Source of the DNA: Nemophila menziesii
Taxonomy: Eukaryota; Streptophyta; Magnoliopsida; Boraginales; Hydrophyllaceae
Direction of reading: 5' to 3'
Assembly (NCBI GenBank): GCA_029959085.1
Contig: JARWIR010000002.1
Location: 41,536,233 to 41,600,232, forward strand
DNA length: 64,000 nucleotides
Shown here: piece after piece, positions 33,333-45,180 of the stretch
Layout of the letters: every line of letters starts with the position of its first letter
How positions within the stretch are numbered: the stretch's first letter is position 1
Position numbers and translations under genes: made by a program
The notes under the pieces: model-generated
Databases searched by the model: none
Told to the model about the DNA's origin: nothing
What the model saw: only the letters and a program-made list of their open reading frames with translations

Positions 33333-35387
33333 TTGGAATTTTTTAATTAACATATTAATAGCTCTTCATTTTCCAGAGAAATTTATTAAATGGATAAAAA
33401 TGTGCGTGTGCTCTCCTACGTTTTCAATATGTGTAAATGGTGAGGATTGTGGGTTCTTTGAGGGGAAGAGAGGGTTAAGACAGGGTGACCCTCTCTCACC
33501 CTACCTTTTTGCCTTATGTATGGAGGTATTCACAGGCTTGTTCAATCATCTAGCTAACAAAAAAGATTTTATCTATCATCAAAAATGTGAAGTCATGAAG
33601 CTCAATCACATGATTTTCGCAGATGACTTGCTTGTATTCTTAAAGGCTAATTTAAGATCTATAAGAATTGTTAAGGAGGGCCTTAATCTTTTCTCTAGAA
33701 TATCAGGACTACAGATGAACTATCAGAAAAGTGAAGTATATGTTAGTGGTAATAATTTTCATATCGAAAATGAGATTTCAAAGATTCTCAGTAGTAAGAT
33801 TGGCAAATTGCCAGTCAGGTACTTAGGGGTCCCACTTCATTCAAAGAAATTAAGCGTTGAGGAGGGGAACAAGTTGATCAATAAGATACTTAGCTCAATT
33901 AATCAGTGGTCATCAAAGCTTTTATCGTATTCAGGGAGAGTGGAACTTATAAAGAGTATCATTATAAGTAAAATTCTCTACTGGTGTAGAGTTTTCTTGT
34001 TGCCCAAGCAAGTTATATATAAATTGAATAGTATTATGAGTAGTTTCCTTTGGAAAGGCAACACGGAAGGTGCCCATGGAGCTAAAATATCATGGGAGAA
34101 AATTTGCATGAGTAAAGAGAAAGGAGGTTTAGGTATTCCAAATTTGGAAAATCTTAACTTAGTGTGTCTCCTCTTTACTTTCTGGAGGATGTACTCTCAA
34201 AAGAATAACTTGTGGAGTATGTGGGTTAAACATAATATTCTAAAAGGAAAGTGTGTGTGGAGTATAGAAGAAAAACAAAGTCACACTTGGATATGGAAAA
34301 AATTGATGAAGGTCAGGAGTCTAGCATATGAGTTCATTACTCATACTGTGTATAATGGGAAAAATACATACTTAGTATGGGATAGATGGCTTGAAAGGGA
34401 AAACATTCAACAAATTTTGGGAACTGAGCTAGCTAAGAATGATTTGAACAGTCATAAAACAGTTGACAAGTTTTATGGGAAAGAGAGGTGGAGGTTGCCT
34501 CCATGTGTGGGTAGAATATTACCTTACTTGAATGATGTCAAATTGGTAAATAGAGAAGATAAAAAGGTTTGGAGTGAATCAAATAAGAAAGGTTTTTCTT
34601 TCAAGAAAACCTTTATTAAAATCACAAATATGTCTAATATACCAAATGTCAACTGGTATGAGCTGATTTGGTCTAAGGCAAACATACCAAGATGTGTTTT
34701 TATATCTTGGCTTGCTATTCAAAACAGGTTAAGCACAAAATTAAGGATGCTTGAATGGGGAGCTCAAGTTGACCCTCTTTGTGGTATGTGTAAGGCTGCT
34801 GGAGAGGATAATGAACATATTTTCTTTCTATGTTCTTTCTCTAAGAGAATTTTGCAGAAGTTGTTGATTACATGCGAAATCAAGTGGATGCCAAGGGATT
34901 TCGAGGATTTAAATGACAAAGTTCTTGGATTACCAGGTAAAGAGATGAAATTGCTTGTAAGTTTAGTGATTACTTCATATATCTATATAGTGTGGAGGCA
35001 AAGAAATGAGATTGAACACGGTGGGCTGATTTTAAATGAAGAACAAGTTTGTGGAAGAATTAGTGAAATGGTTAAAATGAAGATAAAAAGGAGAAGGTTC
35101 AAAAATGATATTGTGAACAGAATAGCTGAGAAAATAAATGAAATGTAACTGTTTTTCGTTTTTTTGTCTATTAGCCCATTTTAAATGTAAGTTGCAAGTA
35201 TTGTAAAGTGGGCCGAGTAGTAAAGGCTCCACTAGTTATTTTAATGACTTTATAATGTTGAAAGGTTAGTAATGGGATTACAAGGTATAGTTTCCCATGC
35301 TTGGGCCTATGCTTGTAAGACCTACTTTGTAATGTGGTATGGAGTTGATTTATAATGAAAAAGTTTGATTTGATGATCAAAAAAAAA
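33333..35387 (+). mobile_element. 5'-truncated LINE (L1-like) with 18-bp TSD
   Basis: The target repeat gagagtcataactgtaca is at 33315-33332 and 35388-35405. The element ends in an A run. The E4 copy of the host element shows the uninterrupted site (gagagtcaaagctatacaaaag near 52722-52745). Truncation falls within RT, typical of target-primed reverse transcription. Confidence 0.9.
33334..35148 (+). CDS. LINE ORF2 C-terminal part: reverse transcriptase end and zf-RVT domain (5' truncated)
   Basis: The frame is open from the insertion point (WNFLINILIALHFPEKFIKW) for about 600 residues. It contains the RT signatures RGLRQGDPLSPYLF and FADDLLVF (catalytic DD intact), then a thumb region (VRYLGVPLHSKKLS). 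A zf-RVT zinc-binding domain follows: WYELIWSKANIPRCVFISWL, NRLSTKLRMLEWG, CGMC...DNEHIFFLCSFS. The endonuclease and the N-terminal RT motifs are missing, so it cannot act alone. No stop is present, which suggests a relatively young insertion. A terminal RNase H is not evident. Confidence 0.92.
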   Translation, partial: WNFLINILIALHFPEKFIKWIKMCVCSPTFSICVNGEDCGFFEGKRGLRQGDPLSPYLFALCMEVFTGLFNHLANKKDFIYHQKCEVMKLNHMIFADDLLVFLKANLRSIRIVKEGLNLFSRISGLQMNYQKSEVYVSGNNFHIENEISKILSSKIGKLPVRYLGVPLHSKKLSVEEGNKLINKILSSINQWSSKLLSYSGRVELIKSIIISKILYWCRVFLLPKQVIYKLNSIMSSFLWKGNTEGAHGAKISWEKICMSKEKGGLGIPNLENLNLVCLLFTFWRMYSQKNNLWSMWVKHNILKGKCVWSIEEKQSHTWIWKKLMKVRSLAYEFITHTVYNGKNTYLVWDRWLERENIQQILGTELAKNDLNSHKTVDKFYGKERWRLPPCVGRILPYLNDVKLVNREDKKVWSESNKKGFSFKKTFIKITNMSNIPNVNWYELIWSKANIPRCVFISWLAIQNRLSTKLRMLEWGAQVDPLCGMCKAAGEDNEHIFFLCSFSKRILQKLLITCEIKWMPRDFEDLNDKVLGLPGKEMKLLVSLVITSYIYIVWRQRNEIEHGGLILNEEQVCGRISEMVKMKIKRRRFKNDIVNRIAEKINEM

Positions 35388-35405
35388 GAGAGTCATAACT
35401 GTACA

Positions 35406-36039
35406 AAAGAAAAAAAATTATATATTCGGAGCGGCAAAGAGGAATTTTTATGTGAACGTCTTTATGCTTTAATTGGGTTAATTGGGATGCTACTTTGTGC
35501 ATCAAGAAATCATTAGGTTGAGTGAGAACGTTTTATGAGAGTAACTCAAACTCTAGGGCGATTCGTTGATGGCTAGTGAGGAGAGAGCCAAAATCTCACT
35601 ATAAATTATCCAAATAAACTTATCATACCGTCCCTAAGCCAACATTACAACCTTAAAGACCTTATGATTCTCTGCTATGTAATCTAGAAGTGATTGAGCC
35701 GTTATAGAGTAGTTAAGTGGATCCTTGGATACTAGTGAAGTTCGATGAACAATCCATAGCCTCCTTGGTGAACTGAGTAATGTTCCTCTCCTTCTTTCAT
35801 TACGAAGCTAATCTGATCTTGAATTCTAACCGTGTTGATTGTGGATATGAAAAGTGCGCAGGTATGTTGTTTGTAAATATTATTTAATGAATTTTTCTGA
35901 GTAGTTGCTTTGAGACTATTCTATATATTTAGATATCTTCTTTCCCATTGTGCTTAATTGAATTAGGTGTGTATATAGAGACTTCCCTTTGTTTTTCTCT
36001 TTATTGTATCGGGATGATACAACTTTGAATTGGGGGTCT
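35406..36039 (+). other. 3' non-coding internal region of E3, right of the LINE
   Basis: Leader sequence to the polypurine tract at about 36025-36039. No gene. Its continuity with 32386-33314 is shown by E4. Confidence 0.65.
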
Positions 36040-37546
36040 TGATGTCTCCCCATTTGTGATGATTTAATATGTATTGGAGATATCATTTTCAGTGTTTTAG
36101 AAGTCTAAATACTCAATTTTCCCATGATATAGTGCACTTTCCTATTTCTTGTCTTGATTTAATGCTTTATTATTTTTAGAGCATACTGGGTTTGATTGTT
36201 TATTAATTGTGAAGTTTTAATGATATATATGGATATTAATTAGATGCCAAGACAAGAATAAGAGATATGGTAAAGAATATATGCATGGAAATTGGAGATA
36301 AAGGAAAGAAATATTAAAAAGGAAAAGATAAAGCTGCCAAGTAAATCTTTAATTCACCAGCGACGTTCAAAAACGTGACCATAACTCAAGATTGGCTAGG
36401 AATTTGGATGCATGGTCTGAAGCAAAAGTGTAGAGCTTTCCGAGATGATTGATTTCGACATAAAGAAACCGTCAAACTGATATATATTGAAGGAGTTACG
36501 ACCAAAACAAAACAACACCAGAATCATACCTTTTCTATATTTTAGGGCTACGAATTTGAGATGGGCTTGGAGTCCATTACTTGTCTTCCACTCCAATAAA
36601 ACAAGTTATGGCTTCTCCACACCTATAAATACACCCTTATAAATCTTGTAAATCATCCTTTCCATTAATCCTTAAGGTTTATATCATTAGAGTTATTGTA
36701 GAGAGCAGGATAAAATCTTTTATTCATTCTTTTAGTTTATTTACCGCAGGTTTGAACTAATTTTCCCATAGCTTGGGTTTTTTATTATGTATAATCTATG
36801 AATTCTATTTTCTTTGAAAATTATATGTTTTAATCTGATATTAGTTGTTTAATCATATATTTATTTTATGTGCTTTGATTTATTGTCTATCCTAAACCTG
36901 ATCACTTTAGGCTTTCTTAATAGCAGTTAGATGTTCACCCGAAACATGTGTCTAATTATTGAAACGCCACATAAACTTCTAGAATAAGGAATTAGTCCTG
37001 ACAACACCAGCCTAACTAGATAGTCATTAGGGTTTGTTTTAATCACCATATCACCAATTGAAGGAAAGACTTTCTAAGGAACCTAGTGGCGTAGGATAAC
37101 CCTATTTAAGGTCACCTCGTGGTTATGTCGTAGCCTACCTATTCGCTCTCCGGGTGTAGGTAGGAATTGAGAATCCTGACTACATATCTATGAGTTATTA
37201 TCTCCCTTATAAACTGAAATTGATAGAAAGAATTAGAAATATTAGTGCATACTAGCAAATAACTAAGCTATATTCTCTCATCTCGTATTTCTCATATTTA
37301 ATTACTTGTCTTTACTTTTAGTTAGTTTAATCATTAATCCCTCAATTATCTTATTTAGTTTTTGTCTTTTAATTATTAATTGCTACTCTGATTTATCTAC
37401 CCATTCATCTAACACTTAATTCCCTGAGGAACAAATAAACTTGCATACGTCCTGTAATACGTGTTGTACTGTACTTGTCTAGGGTGATTAGTGCATTGTT
37501 TCCAATCTTTATTTATAGTATTTTTATCACACCCTAGGCAACACCA
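36040..37546 (+). repeat. 3' LTR of E3
   Basis: 1507 bp, preceded by the polypurine tract and followed by the target repeat TCGCC and segment R. TATA box at 36624-36631. Several indels separate it from the 5' LTR, so the insertion is not recent. Confidence 0.88.
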
Positions 37547-37975
37547 TCGCCACACTGCTTCTCCCTCCCTCCTTATAGGTAATTCTAATTAATAAATCAA
37601 ATCTCTTTGCAAAATATGGATTATTTTGCATAATATATAATATAGGGACCTATATTGTAATTATTTCAAGAGAATTATGTTATTTTGCATAATAGAGGGA
37701 CTTATAATTTAATTAGTTCAAATATAGGTTATTTTGCATTTACAGAACCTATAATACAGTTATTGAAAAGTATATGTACCTATACTGAATTTTTTTTAAA
37801 ATATAGGGATTTGTATGGTAATAAACTCACACTACAAGTCTCTCAACAAAGATTCTTTACTCAATCCATGTAAGTGACTAATAGCCCCAATTCAGTATCA
37901 TCTTCCACTATCCGTCACCAATTCACTAAAGAAGGTGAGCATTCTCAGCACACTAAGCGCATTTTTGTGTTACAA
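37547..37975 (+). repeat. Segment R, copy 2, right part
   Basis: Continues R after E3: ccttataggtaattctaatt, aatatggattattttgcat, atataggg repeats, tttgtatggtaataaactcacac, as in 7022-7270. It ends at about 37960-37975, where an F polypurine tract and LTR begin. The zinc-finger coding region is absent. Confidence 0.75.
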
Positions 37976-38316
37976 AACTTTGACTTTGGGGTATTGGTGT
38001 CTCTTTTTTTGTGATAGGATAATCGTATCACGAGATATAATTTTAGGGGATTTAGGACTTATTAAAGAGATCTCTCCATAATATTTGACGATTTATTATT
38101 TCTTATCTCGTTTTGGCTTTACATTCTTTTAGAGCTTTTGTGCGTTAATTGTGTGTTAACGTGCATATATTAGGTACTTGTATAATACAATACTATGATA
38201 CGTGATAAGAATTCAAGAAAACAAGATTCACCCCAAAAGTCACAACATTAGAGTACACGTTAACCACTTTTGGACAGGACACGCAATCGGATAATATTAT
38301 CGACAAGACCTTTGGT

Positions 38317-39537
38317 ATATGCTCCAGTAAAGTGTATGGAGGACTTGGTATTCCAAACATTGAAGATATCAATATAGTATGTCTTCTAGCAACTTTTTGG
38401 AGAATGTACTCACAAAAGCAAAATCTGTGGAGTTTATGGGTTCATCAGAACATCATTAAAGGCAGGTGTATTTGGAGTTTGGATGTAAAACAAGCTCATA
38501 CTTGGATTTGGAAGAAAATTTTAAAAATCAGGTACCTTGTTTACAACTTTATTACTCATGATGTTAAGAATGGCAAAAATACATATCTGATTTGGGATAA
38601 ATGGTTGAGTGAAAATAGCCCTCAAGAATCATATGTATTGATATTCTGAGAGAGGATATTAATAGCAATAAGACTGTATTTTTATTATATGGAGGTAATA
38701 GATGGAGATTACCTCCTGTAGTGGGTAAACTTCTTCCTCACATCAATAATATCAAGCTTACTAATGGAGAAGACATAATTGTGTGGAAAGAAATCTCTAA
38801 AAAAGGCTTCTCTTTCAAAAAAACTCTTACGCAAATTGAAGATGTTAAGAGTGAAGTTGAATGGTGGAAAATAGTGTGGACTAAGACTTGTATACCAAGA
38901 TGTGCTTTTATAGCTTGGTTGTGCTTTCAGGATAGATTAGCAACCAAAGCCAGATTGATTAGTTGGGGCTTACAGGTCAATTCACTATGTTGTTTTTGTA
39001 ATGCAACTTTGGAGGATGTTAATAACTTATTTATTAGCTGCTCCTTTCCAAAAAGAATCTTGGTAAAACTGCTTGTGTTGTGCAATATAAATGTTACACC
39101 TACAGATTTAGAAGAGATGGTCAAAATTGTTAAATCTATACCGAGTGCAGAAGTTATTGATATGGTGGGGAATTTTATTACTACCTATATTTACTGTGTT
39201 TGGTGGGAAAGAAATGAAAGGGAGCATGGAGCTATTTGTCTAAGTGAAGATCACATTTGGAAAAAAATCTTTAGCTTTGTCCATGTGAAAGTAGGAAGAA
39301 GGAATTACAAGACTAAAGAAGCTATTTCTCTCGCAAAGAAAATAGAGTCCAACTAGTTATTGGGCCTTATTATGTATATATTAGATTTGTATTTAGTTTG
39401 AGTTAAATTTAATGGGCTCTCTTTGTAATAGTAATGTAGATGGAGTATGTAGTCTTGGTCTTTTGTAGAGTCAAGGTTGTAATGTTACTTTATGTTTGGG
39501 CTTATTTTAATAAAAAGTTTATGTTATCGATAAAAAA
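38317..39537 (+). mobile_element. 5'-truncated LINE (same family), TSD AAGACCTTTGGT
   Basis: aagacctttggt is repeated at 38305-38316 and 39538-39549. The insertion ends in an A run after gttatcgat. The protein is clearly of the same family as the LINE at 33333 but starts downstream of RT. Confidence 0.88.
38332..39356 (+). pseudogene. LINE ORF2 C-terminal fragment with zf-RVT domain, frameshifted
   Basis: 38332-38640 reads GGLGIPNIEDINIVCLLATF and THTWIWKKILKIR-like text matching the first LINE. A frameshift and stop occur near 38640-38700. 38721-39356 resumes in another frame with KKGFSFKKTL, the zf-RVT core (WTKTCIPRCAFIAWLCFQDR, CCFCNATLEDVNNLFISCSF) and a basic end. Dead copy. Confidence 0.88.
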
Positions 39538-40729
39538 AAGACCTTTGGTTTTATGGAAGCATTTTAAGTTAGGAGCGTGTGATAGGTGACGACTGGTGAT
39601 TTGGAGTTACAATGAAATATTTATTCCATTTTCAATTGCCGTGGTTATCACCAGTTCGCAAACCCTTGGAAACACTTTTGGATTGATTTTTGCCACCTTA
39701 TAGGGGCCCAAAACTAAAAAAATATTTTAGGAATCCCTATATATCACCATTTAAAGATCAAAATAGCGTTCTACAACTTTTTATACACATGTGAGCAACC
39801 ATTAACGCTTGGAGAAGAAAGAACGTATGATTCATGCCATTCCACCTCTTTCCGTAATCATTCGACAACTATCAATATTGTAATTTTATTTTGTTTTATC
39901 TTTTAAACATGAATATAATAATTTTAATTTCTGATATTTATTACTTATTTTTACACTAAATACTACATTGTTTGAGAATCATTTACGTACGAATCCTAAT
40001 ATTGGTTGTATGCTTTTATTGAATTAGGATTACATAGTTAACTTGAGTTGTTAAATTTTATGCTTTGAGTATGTAGTTGACTATCAATTTCATCCCTTAC
40101 TCTGGACAATTATAGAACTGCCCTTAGTAATTAGCATTTCACTGACGAGGGGTTTGGGTTACAGAATATGATACATAAACGTCATGTGTGTGTTAGTGAT
40201 CCTGACGTGCATGACTAGCCTAATAGCTAATAGGGTAAGAGAATTTAGCGCCAATCATTCATGTATATTTCAATCATAAGAGAACTCTAGTGGTGTTATG
40301 TAGCTTCCTAAGCTACCTGGAAGGGAGTTAAGAAGAATTTAGAATCCCGACTATTGCATATTTATCAATTCGCCCTTAAACAATAACATAAAATCAATAC
40401 TATCGGGGATTACTTGCCATTTCTCGACCTATACCTTTCTCACCACACTCTTAGCTATTTACATTTAATCTTTTAATTTAACTATAATTTAGTTTAAATT
40501 CCTTTTTAATTGCATCTTTAGTCTTTTAATATAAAATCCCAATCCATATTTACTATCTTTTATTTTTAGTTTCACAACACACTCTAAAACACTTTTGAGA
40601 ACACATCAAGAATTAAAAATCATTGACCATGTGTGGATGATAAATCTTTTTACTTATTATTAATTACTTGTCAACGATTCGTACACTTGCAGGTAGTAAC
40701 TCTCTTGAGGTGTCGATTATTTTATAACA

Positions 40730-41639
40730 CCTTGGAGGACTACATATGTCCTCCAAAATTGGTAAAACTCTCTATTAAATTGTCGTGGTGGATGACATAA
40801 TAACTCAAATCACACCTAAAGCATCACTCTCGATGGTGATGCGATCATAAGTCAACTAGCTCGCAAACAAAACTGCATTCCTAGTGGCAAGACACTCGGG
40901 TAAAAAAACAAAATAAATAGGAACTGGTATGCCCGCAGATTACAACGCCTCAGGGTTTCCCCCAATAAAACCCGTTGCTACTCTATGAGGGCCTATAATC
41001 AAATCCGCATTTATTTTTATAGTATACTGCAAAGGGGGGAACAAAATAGACACAACAGTATTATTAGTCTTCATACATAAAGTGTCTTGCGTCTGCCCTG
41101 TATACGAGATTTCGACCATCACCCAAGATATGCTCAACAAAATCAAATAAAATGCAACTAAGAGAGAGAAAAATAATTTTCTAAATTACTTTATATGTTT
41201 GTTCAGTATTACCATTGAAGGATTATTATATACGAATGAAGTTGTAATTAATATTTTTCTAGGACATTAATAACTTATTTATAACAAAATTTTATATACT
41301 TAAAATCTATGATGTTTAATTAGTTTCAGTGACTACAAATCAAACGTGTATATGTATTGCTTATGGATAATCTTTATTATATACATAAAAATATAAAGGA
41401 TAAGGGGAGGAGGTATGTGTATATTGGAGAGGCCATGGTCCCCCTAAATTTAGAAAAATCATAATTCCACCCATATAAGTGTATTTTATTATAAAATGAG
41501 GCACATGAGTTAAAGAACGATATATGAATTGATCGGGTCCAAACCATGAGTTAAAGTACTAAAAAAAGGCCATGAAATTATTGTCAGTTTTAAAACTTAT
41601 GAGGGAGGCCTAAATTCTTCTTGGGCCTAAGGTATTTAT
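40730..41639. other. Spacer and tail sequence before R copy 3
   Basis: 40730-41160 has no recognised gene. A 68-residue minus-strand frame (40940-41146) starts with a hydrophobic stretch but matches nothing I know. 41160-41450 repeats the tail seen at 21170-21720. 41450-41639 is unremarkable. Confidence 0.45.
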
Positions 41640-43261
41640 ACCTAAATTATCCTATTTTCTTTATACGGGTTGGCCCCGTTTTAATAATATCCAAAGTCGG
41701 ACTAATATTTATAAGTAAACTAAGTTATTTTCTTTCCCCAAATCAAATCTAATGCTTAATTCCCTCACTCAACATCTCATGTTCCTCAGATGCAAAATCA
41801 TCGAGTAGCTCATCCGCCTTTGTCAGCTAATTTCACGACTCATATATCAGCTTAGCTGGGTCGTCTCTCAATTCTAAAAGAATCAACCAACTAGTTAATA
41901 TTCACTCCTCCGCCAGGCTCATGACTCATGGCCCACACTCGCCGGCACACAACTTCTTCGTCGCTTCAATTCAGTTGATAACTCAAATCTTATTGCAAGA
42001 TATGGGTTATTTTGAGGGACCTATATTGTAATTATTTTAAAAGAATTATGTTATTTTGCATATGATATTACTTATAATGTAAACAGTAGTTATAGGTAAT
42101 TTTTCATTTATAGGTACCTAAAATACATTTATTGCAAAATATTGGGACCTATAATATATTTTATAAAATACAGAGACTTTTATGGTAATAAACTCACACT
42201 GCCCTGAACTCCTACACAATAATCTTCCACCAATTCACAAACGAATGTGAGCTTGAGCTTTCTCAGCATATTTTATGTGTTATATTATTGTGCACATGCG
42301 CATGTATAAACATGCATAATTGCATTTTGGTGATAAGCCTATTGAATAGAAACATAAGCGTATGTGAGTATAGAATCTTGATTTGAATTAATTGGTCATT
42401 AATATTACATAGTTTACTCTTCAATAGCAATTTCATAATCAATTATGTTTTTATTTTCCAAATTAAATTGACTTAAAGATGGTCAATGATAAGAATTTCC
42501 GAGCATTATACTCTCTTTTGAAAAAACCAAAGCTGATGTCATAGTAACCATAACTGGAAATATTGGAGTAGATGCTTGTTCATTCGTTTGAGATATATAT
42601 TTGCATAGCCTTATAACGTAGTATTGGCTTTCATATCTCAAATTTGCAGCTTGCATGACAATAAAATAAGTAACCGCCTCATCCACTTCTTTTGATTTCT
42701 TCCTAGTCATGTGAAGAAGATTTTTTACCATTTCGTAGCTTTATTTACTAACGTAACTTCATACCATTATCAAGCATCAAATGTATCTTTAGCTCACTAA
42801 ATCATAACTTCCATCACATTCATGTAAAAATATATTTTTAAACACAAAATTCTAAATGAATTTTTGGAAAATACTGTGCATTCTCATTCTCAGGCTACAA
42901 TGTTGGCGAGGTTGAACAACGCACATGGAGAATGGAGAGTTGTTGACTATGGCTGACATGGAGATCAAAGCTCCTGGTTTCTAGTTAATGGTTTATCATG
43001 TTGTTGTTGTTCATGGTGATATTGAAATAAAATCTATTAGTCATGCATCCAGAAATTAATACTCACTAATAATAATTAATGTACTAAATCTTTTTGAATG
43101 TCCATAACTTAAAATTTTGAAAAATGGCTGATTTTTCCACATAGCTAAAAATAACATAATTATATTATTTATATTAATTTTTTTTGTTGTCCTTTCTATT
43201 AAACCTATTACTTTAGTATCATGAATATCTTACGGGTGGGGTGGGAGTTTGGGCTATACCA
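41640..43261 (+). repeat. Segment R, copy 3, without the zinc-finger gene
   Basis: Matches R from the leader (tcgtctctcaatt...aaccaac) through the atatagggac block, then skips the sequence equivalent to 7395-8325, which holds the gene, and resumes at agtttactcttcaatagcaa. The rest, including the minus-strand relic, is collinear. Confidence 0.75.
42483..42731 (-). pseudogene. Unrecognised 82-residue frame, relic of an unknown gene (copy 2)
   Basis: An open minus-strand frame containing KEVDEAVTYFIVMQAANLRY and TSALVFSKESIMLGNSYH. Its biased, helix-like composition looks more like protein than random AT-rich sequence, and the segment is shared with 8400-8652. I do not recognise a family. It may be an exon of a host gene or chance. 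Confidence 0.35.
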
Positions 43262-45180
43262 ATTCAATGTACGACTTCTTCTTTGAATAAAAATAAGGTA
43301 AAAACAATTTGGGAGACTCCATAGTACATGTTTGAAGCAAACGATTTAGGAAGAACAACGATGTGGCCAACTCCCGAATCAGCCACATGAGATTTGAAGA
43401 GAGAAACTATCTCGAGAAATTCGGCAGACCAAAAGAAGAAAGAACCAATAGTCACTGATCATGGTTCATCCTCAACTCCGCAAGACGGTACATATAATTT
43501 TGAATTCGAACCTCCAAAGTGGGGATTGATGTTGATGAATATAAATACCAAATTAGAAAATAAGAACAACTACGACATCGTGCACCAAGTAAGCTAGCTA
43601 GAAAAAACAAGAGAATCACGGCTATACAGGGGAAAACGAGATTCTCATTTTTACCACGAGTCGGAGGAGATGTTTGTAAGACAAATAACGTATCCTAATA
43701 TATCTCCTTAATTTTGTATGTGTTCAGGTAGCTTCAGTTTAAATTTTACTTTTATTGAGTTTTTCCGAGTCATCGGTATGCGACCAAATATTGAGTTAGG
43801 GGTGGAGATTCGTTGTCCTCATCTTGTTTTCGTGTTTTCGCATAAAAATAAAAAATTTAGTGTCTAATATAGGAATTTTGCATAAAATATGGTGAATTTC
43901 CCTATTTAAGCATGTTTATATTTAGGTCAATGATATTATGGAGTATGCTCTTGTACGATGTCATAACGCGCCTTAATATGCATGCATGAAAACAGTTAGT
44001 AAAGAATAGAAAAGACTAATAAGCAATTCTTAAGAAGAAAAGTTGAATTGTAAGGAGTCCTAAACGAACATGAGGTTTTATGTAGTTGATAACCTACTTA
44101 ATCCATGAATTAAAAGTGAAAAAGTAACGAGAGTTAATAATTTAGAAAATGAATATGGCAAATCTTTCATACGCCACTTGAAGCCTTTAGCTTTCTCACC
44201 CATTGAATTGAATATATATTATTCGTCTCAGCCCCTTCTTAGTCTTTATAAATCCTTTTATTAGTCACATTACAAGCCATATATATTAGTTTAGAGGACT
44301 TATTCATATAACCCGCACTCGAATCACAACCCTAAGACATTCATCATTAGAGCTTGAGTTTGGGGTGGTGGGAGTCATCATAGGGATACAATGGGTTTTA
44401 TGATTTGTATTTATGATATTATTGATGATGATCTTTATTGTAACCCTTTGACGGGGTAAAAAGAGAAAAATATTAAACATAAATGAAATATAAGAAAAAA
44501 GTAGTATGATATCTCGAATCACATAGTGAGTCATACTTAACTTGTAAATGAAAGAAAATTGATATGTAAAAGATTTAATATAAAAAGAACTGGCAAAGTG
44601 GAATTGTTATGTAATCATCATGAAAAGTTGTATTGGGTTATTTGGGGATGCGAATCAAGAACATCGAAGTTGAGTTTAGTGAGAACATCATTGAGTGAAA
44701 CTCAACCCATATGGTGATCCGTTGATGGTTAGTGAGAAGAGAGCCAAAATCTAACTTTACATTATCCAAATATACGTATTATACCGTCCCAAAGCCTAAA
44801 TTAAAACGGAAAATACCTTAGGATTTCTAACTATATGGTTAAGAAATAATTGAAGGATAAGTGAGTAATTAGGTGGACCATTTGATACTGTATTAGGACC
44901 TATGATCACCTTATAGCCTTCACATCGAGTTAAGTGAAACCCACTCCTTCTGGCATTACAAATTAATCTATACTTGAATTTATAATATGTTGATTGTTTG
45001 TATATTAGGTGTATGTGTGCATTAGTTCTTTAACATTACTACATGACACTTGCTAGGATATTTTCTCTATGATAATCCATTGTTTCTGCTAATTCTTCCT
45101 CTTCTATATTTATTTGATAAAGACTACACTGCTATTCTTATTCCTATTGTGTTGGGACGACACAATTTTGAGTTGGGGGT
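43262..45180 (+). mobile_element. Athila-like 3' internal region (segment S'), fused to an E-type LTR
   Basis: It is collinear with 9740-11608 (for example tttgaagcaaacgatttagg, gagtttggggtggtgggag, gacacaattttgagttgggg) but is followed by an E-family LTR instead of an F-family LTR. No intact gene. The 67-residue frame at 43394-43597 is a remnant of the same region and is not recognisable. Confidence 0.65.

Larger units (their letters stand above)
25810..37546 (+). mobile_element. E3: Athila-like element with both LTRs, nested LINE
   Basis: LTRs at 25810-27352 and 36040-37546 have TG...CA ends. The flanks are CCGCC on the left and TCGCC on the right, a 5-bp target repeat with one change. The uninterrupted paralogue near 7001-7015 shows the empty site. 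Order inside: primer-binding site, gag, coiled linker, protease, GPF tail, stem-loops, hairpin repeats, ATHILA-like ORF, 3' leader, polypurine tract (TTGAATTGGGGGTCT). No RT, RNase H or integrase core. A 5'-truncated LINE lies at 33333-35387. Confidence 0.9.
37995..40729 (+). repeat. F-family LTR, copy 2, with nested LINE
   Basis: It starts TGGTGTCTC after ttgactttggggtat (polypurine tract) and ends about TTATAACA. Without the LINE and its repeat it is about 1.5 kb. Almost no internal F sequence precedes it, so this is a 3' LTR cut off from its element or a near-solo LTR. Confidence 0.65.

Noticed and set aside
40940..41146. Small secreted protein on the minus strand
   Set aside because: A hydrophobic N-terminus alone. 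No family, no second copy and no flanking gene signals.
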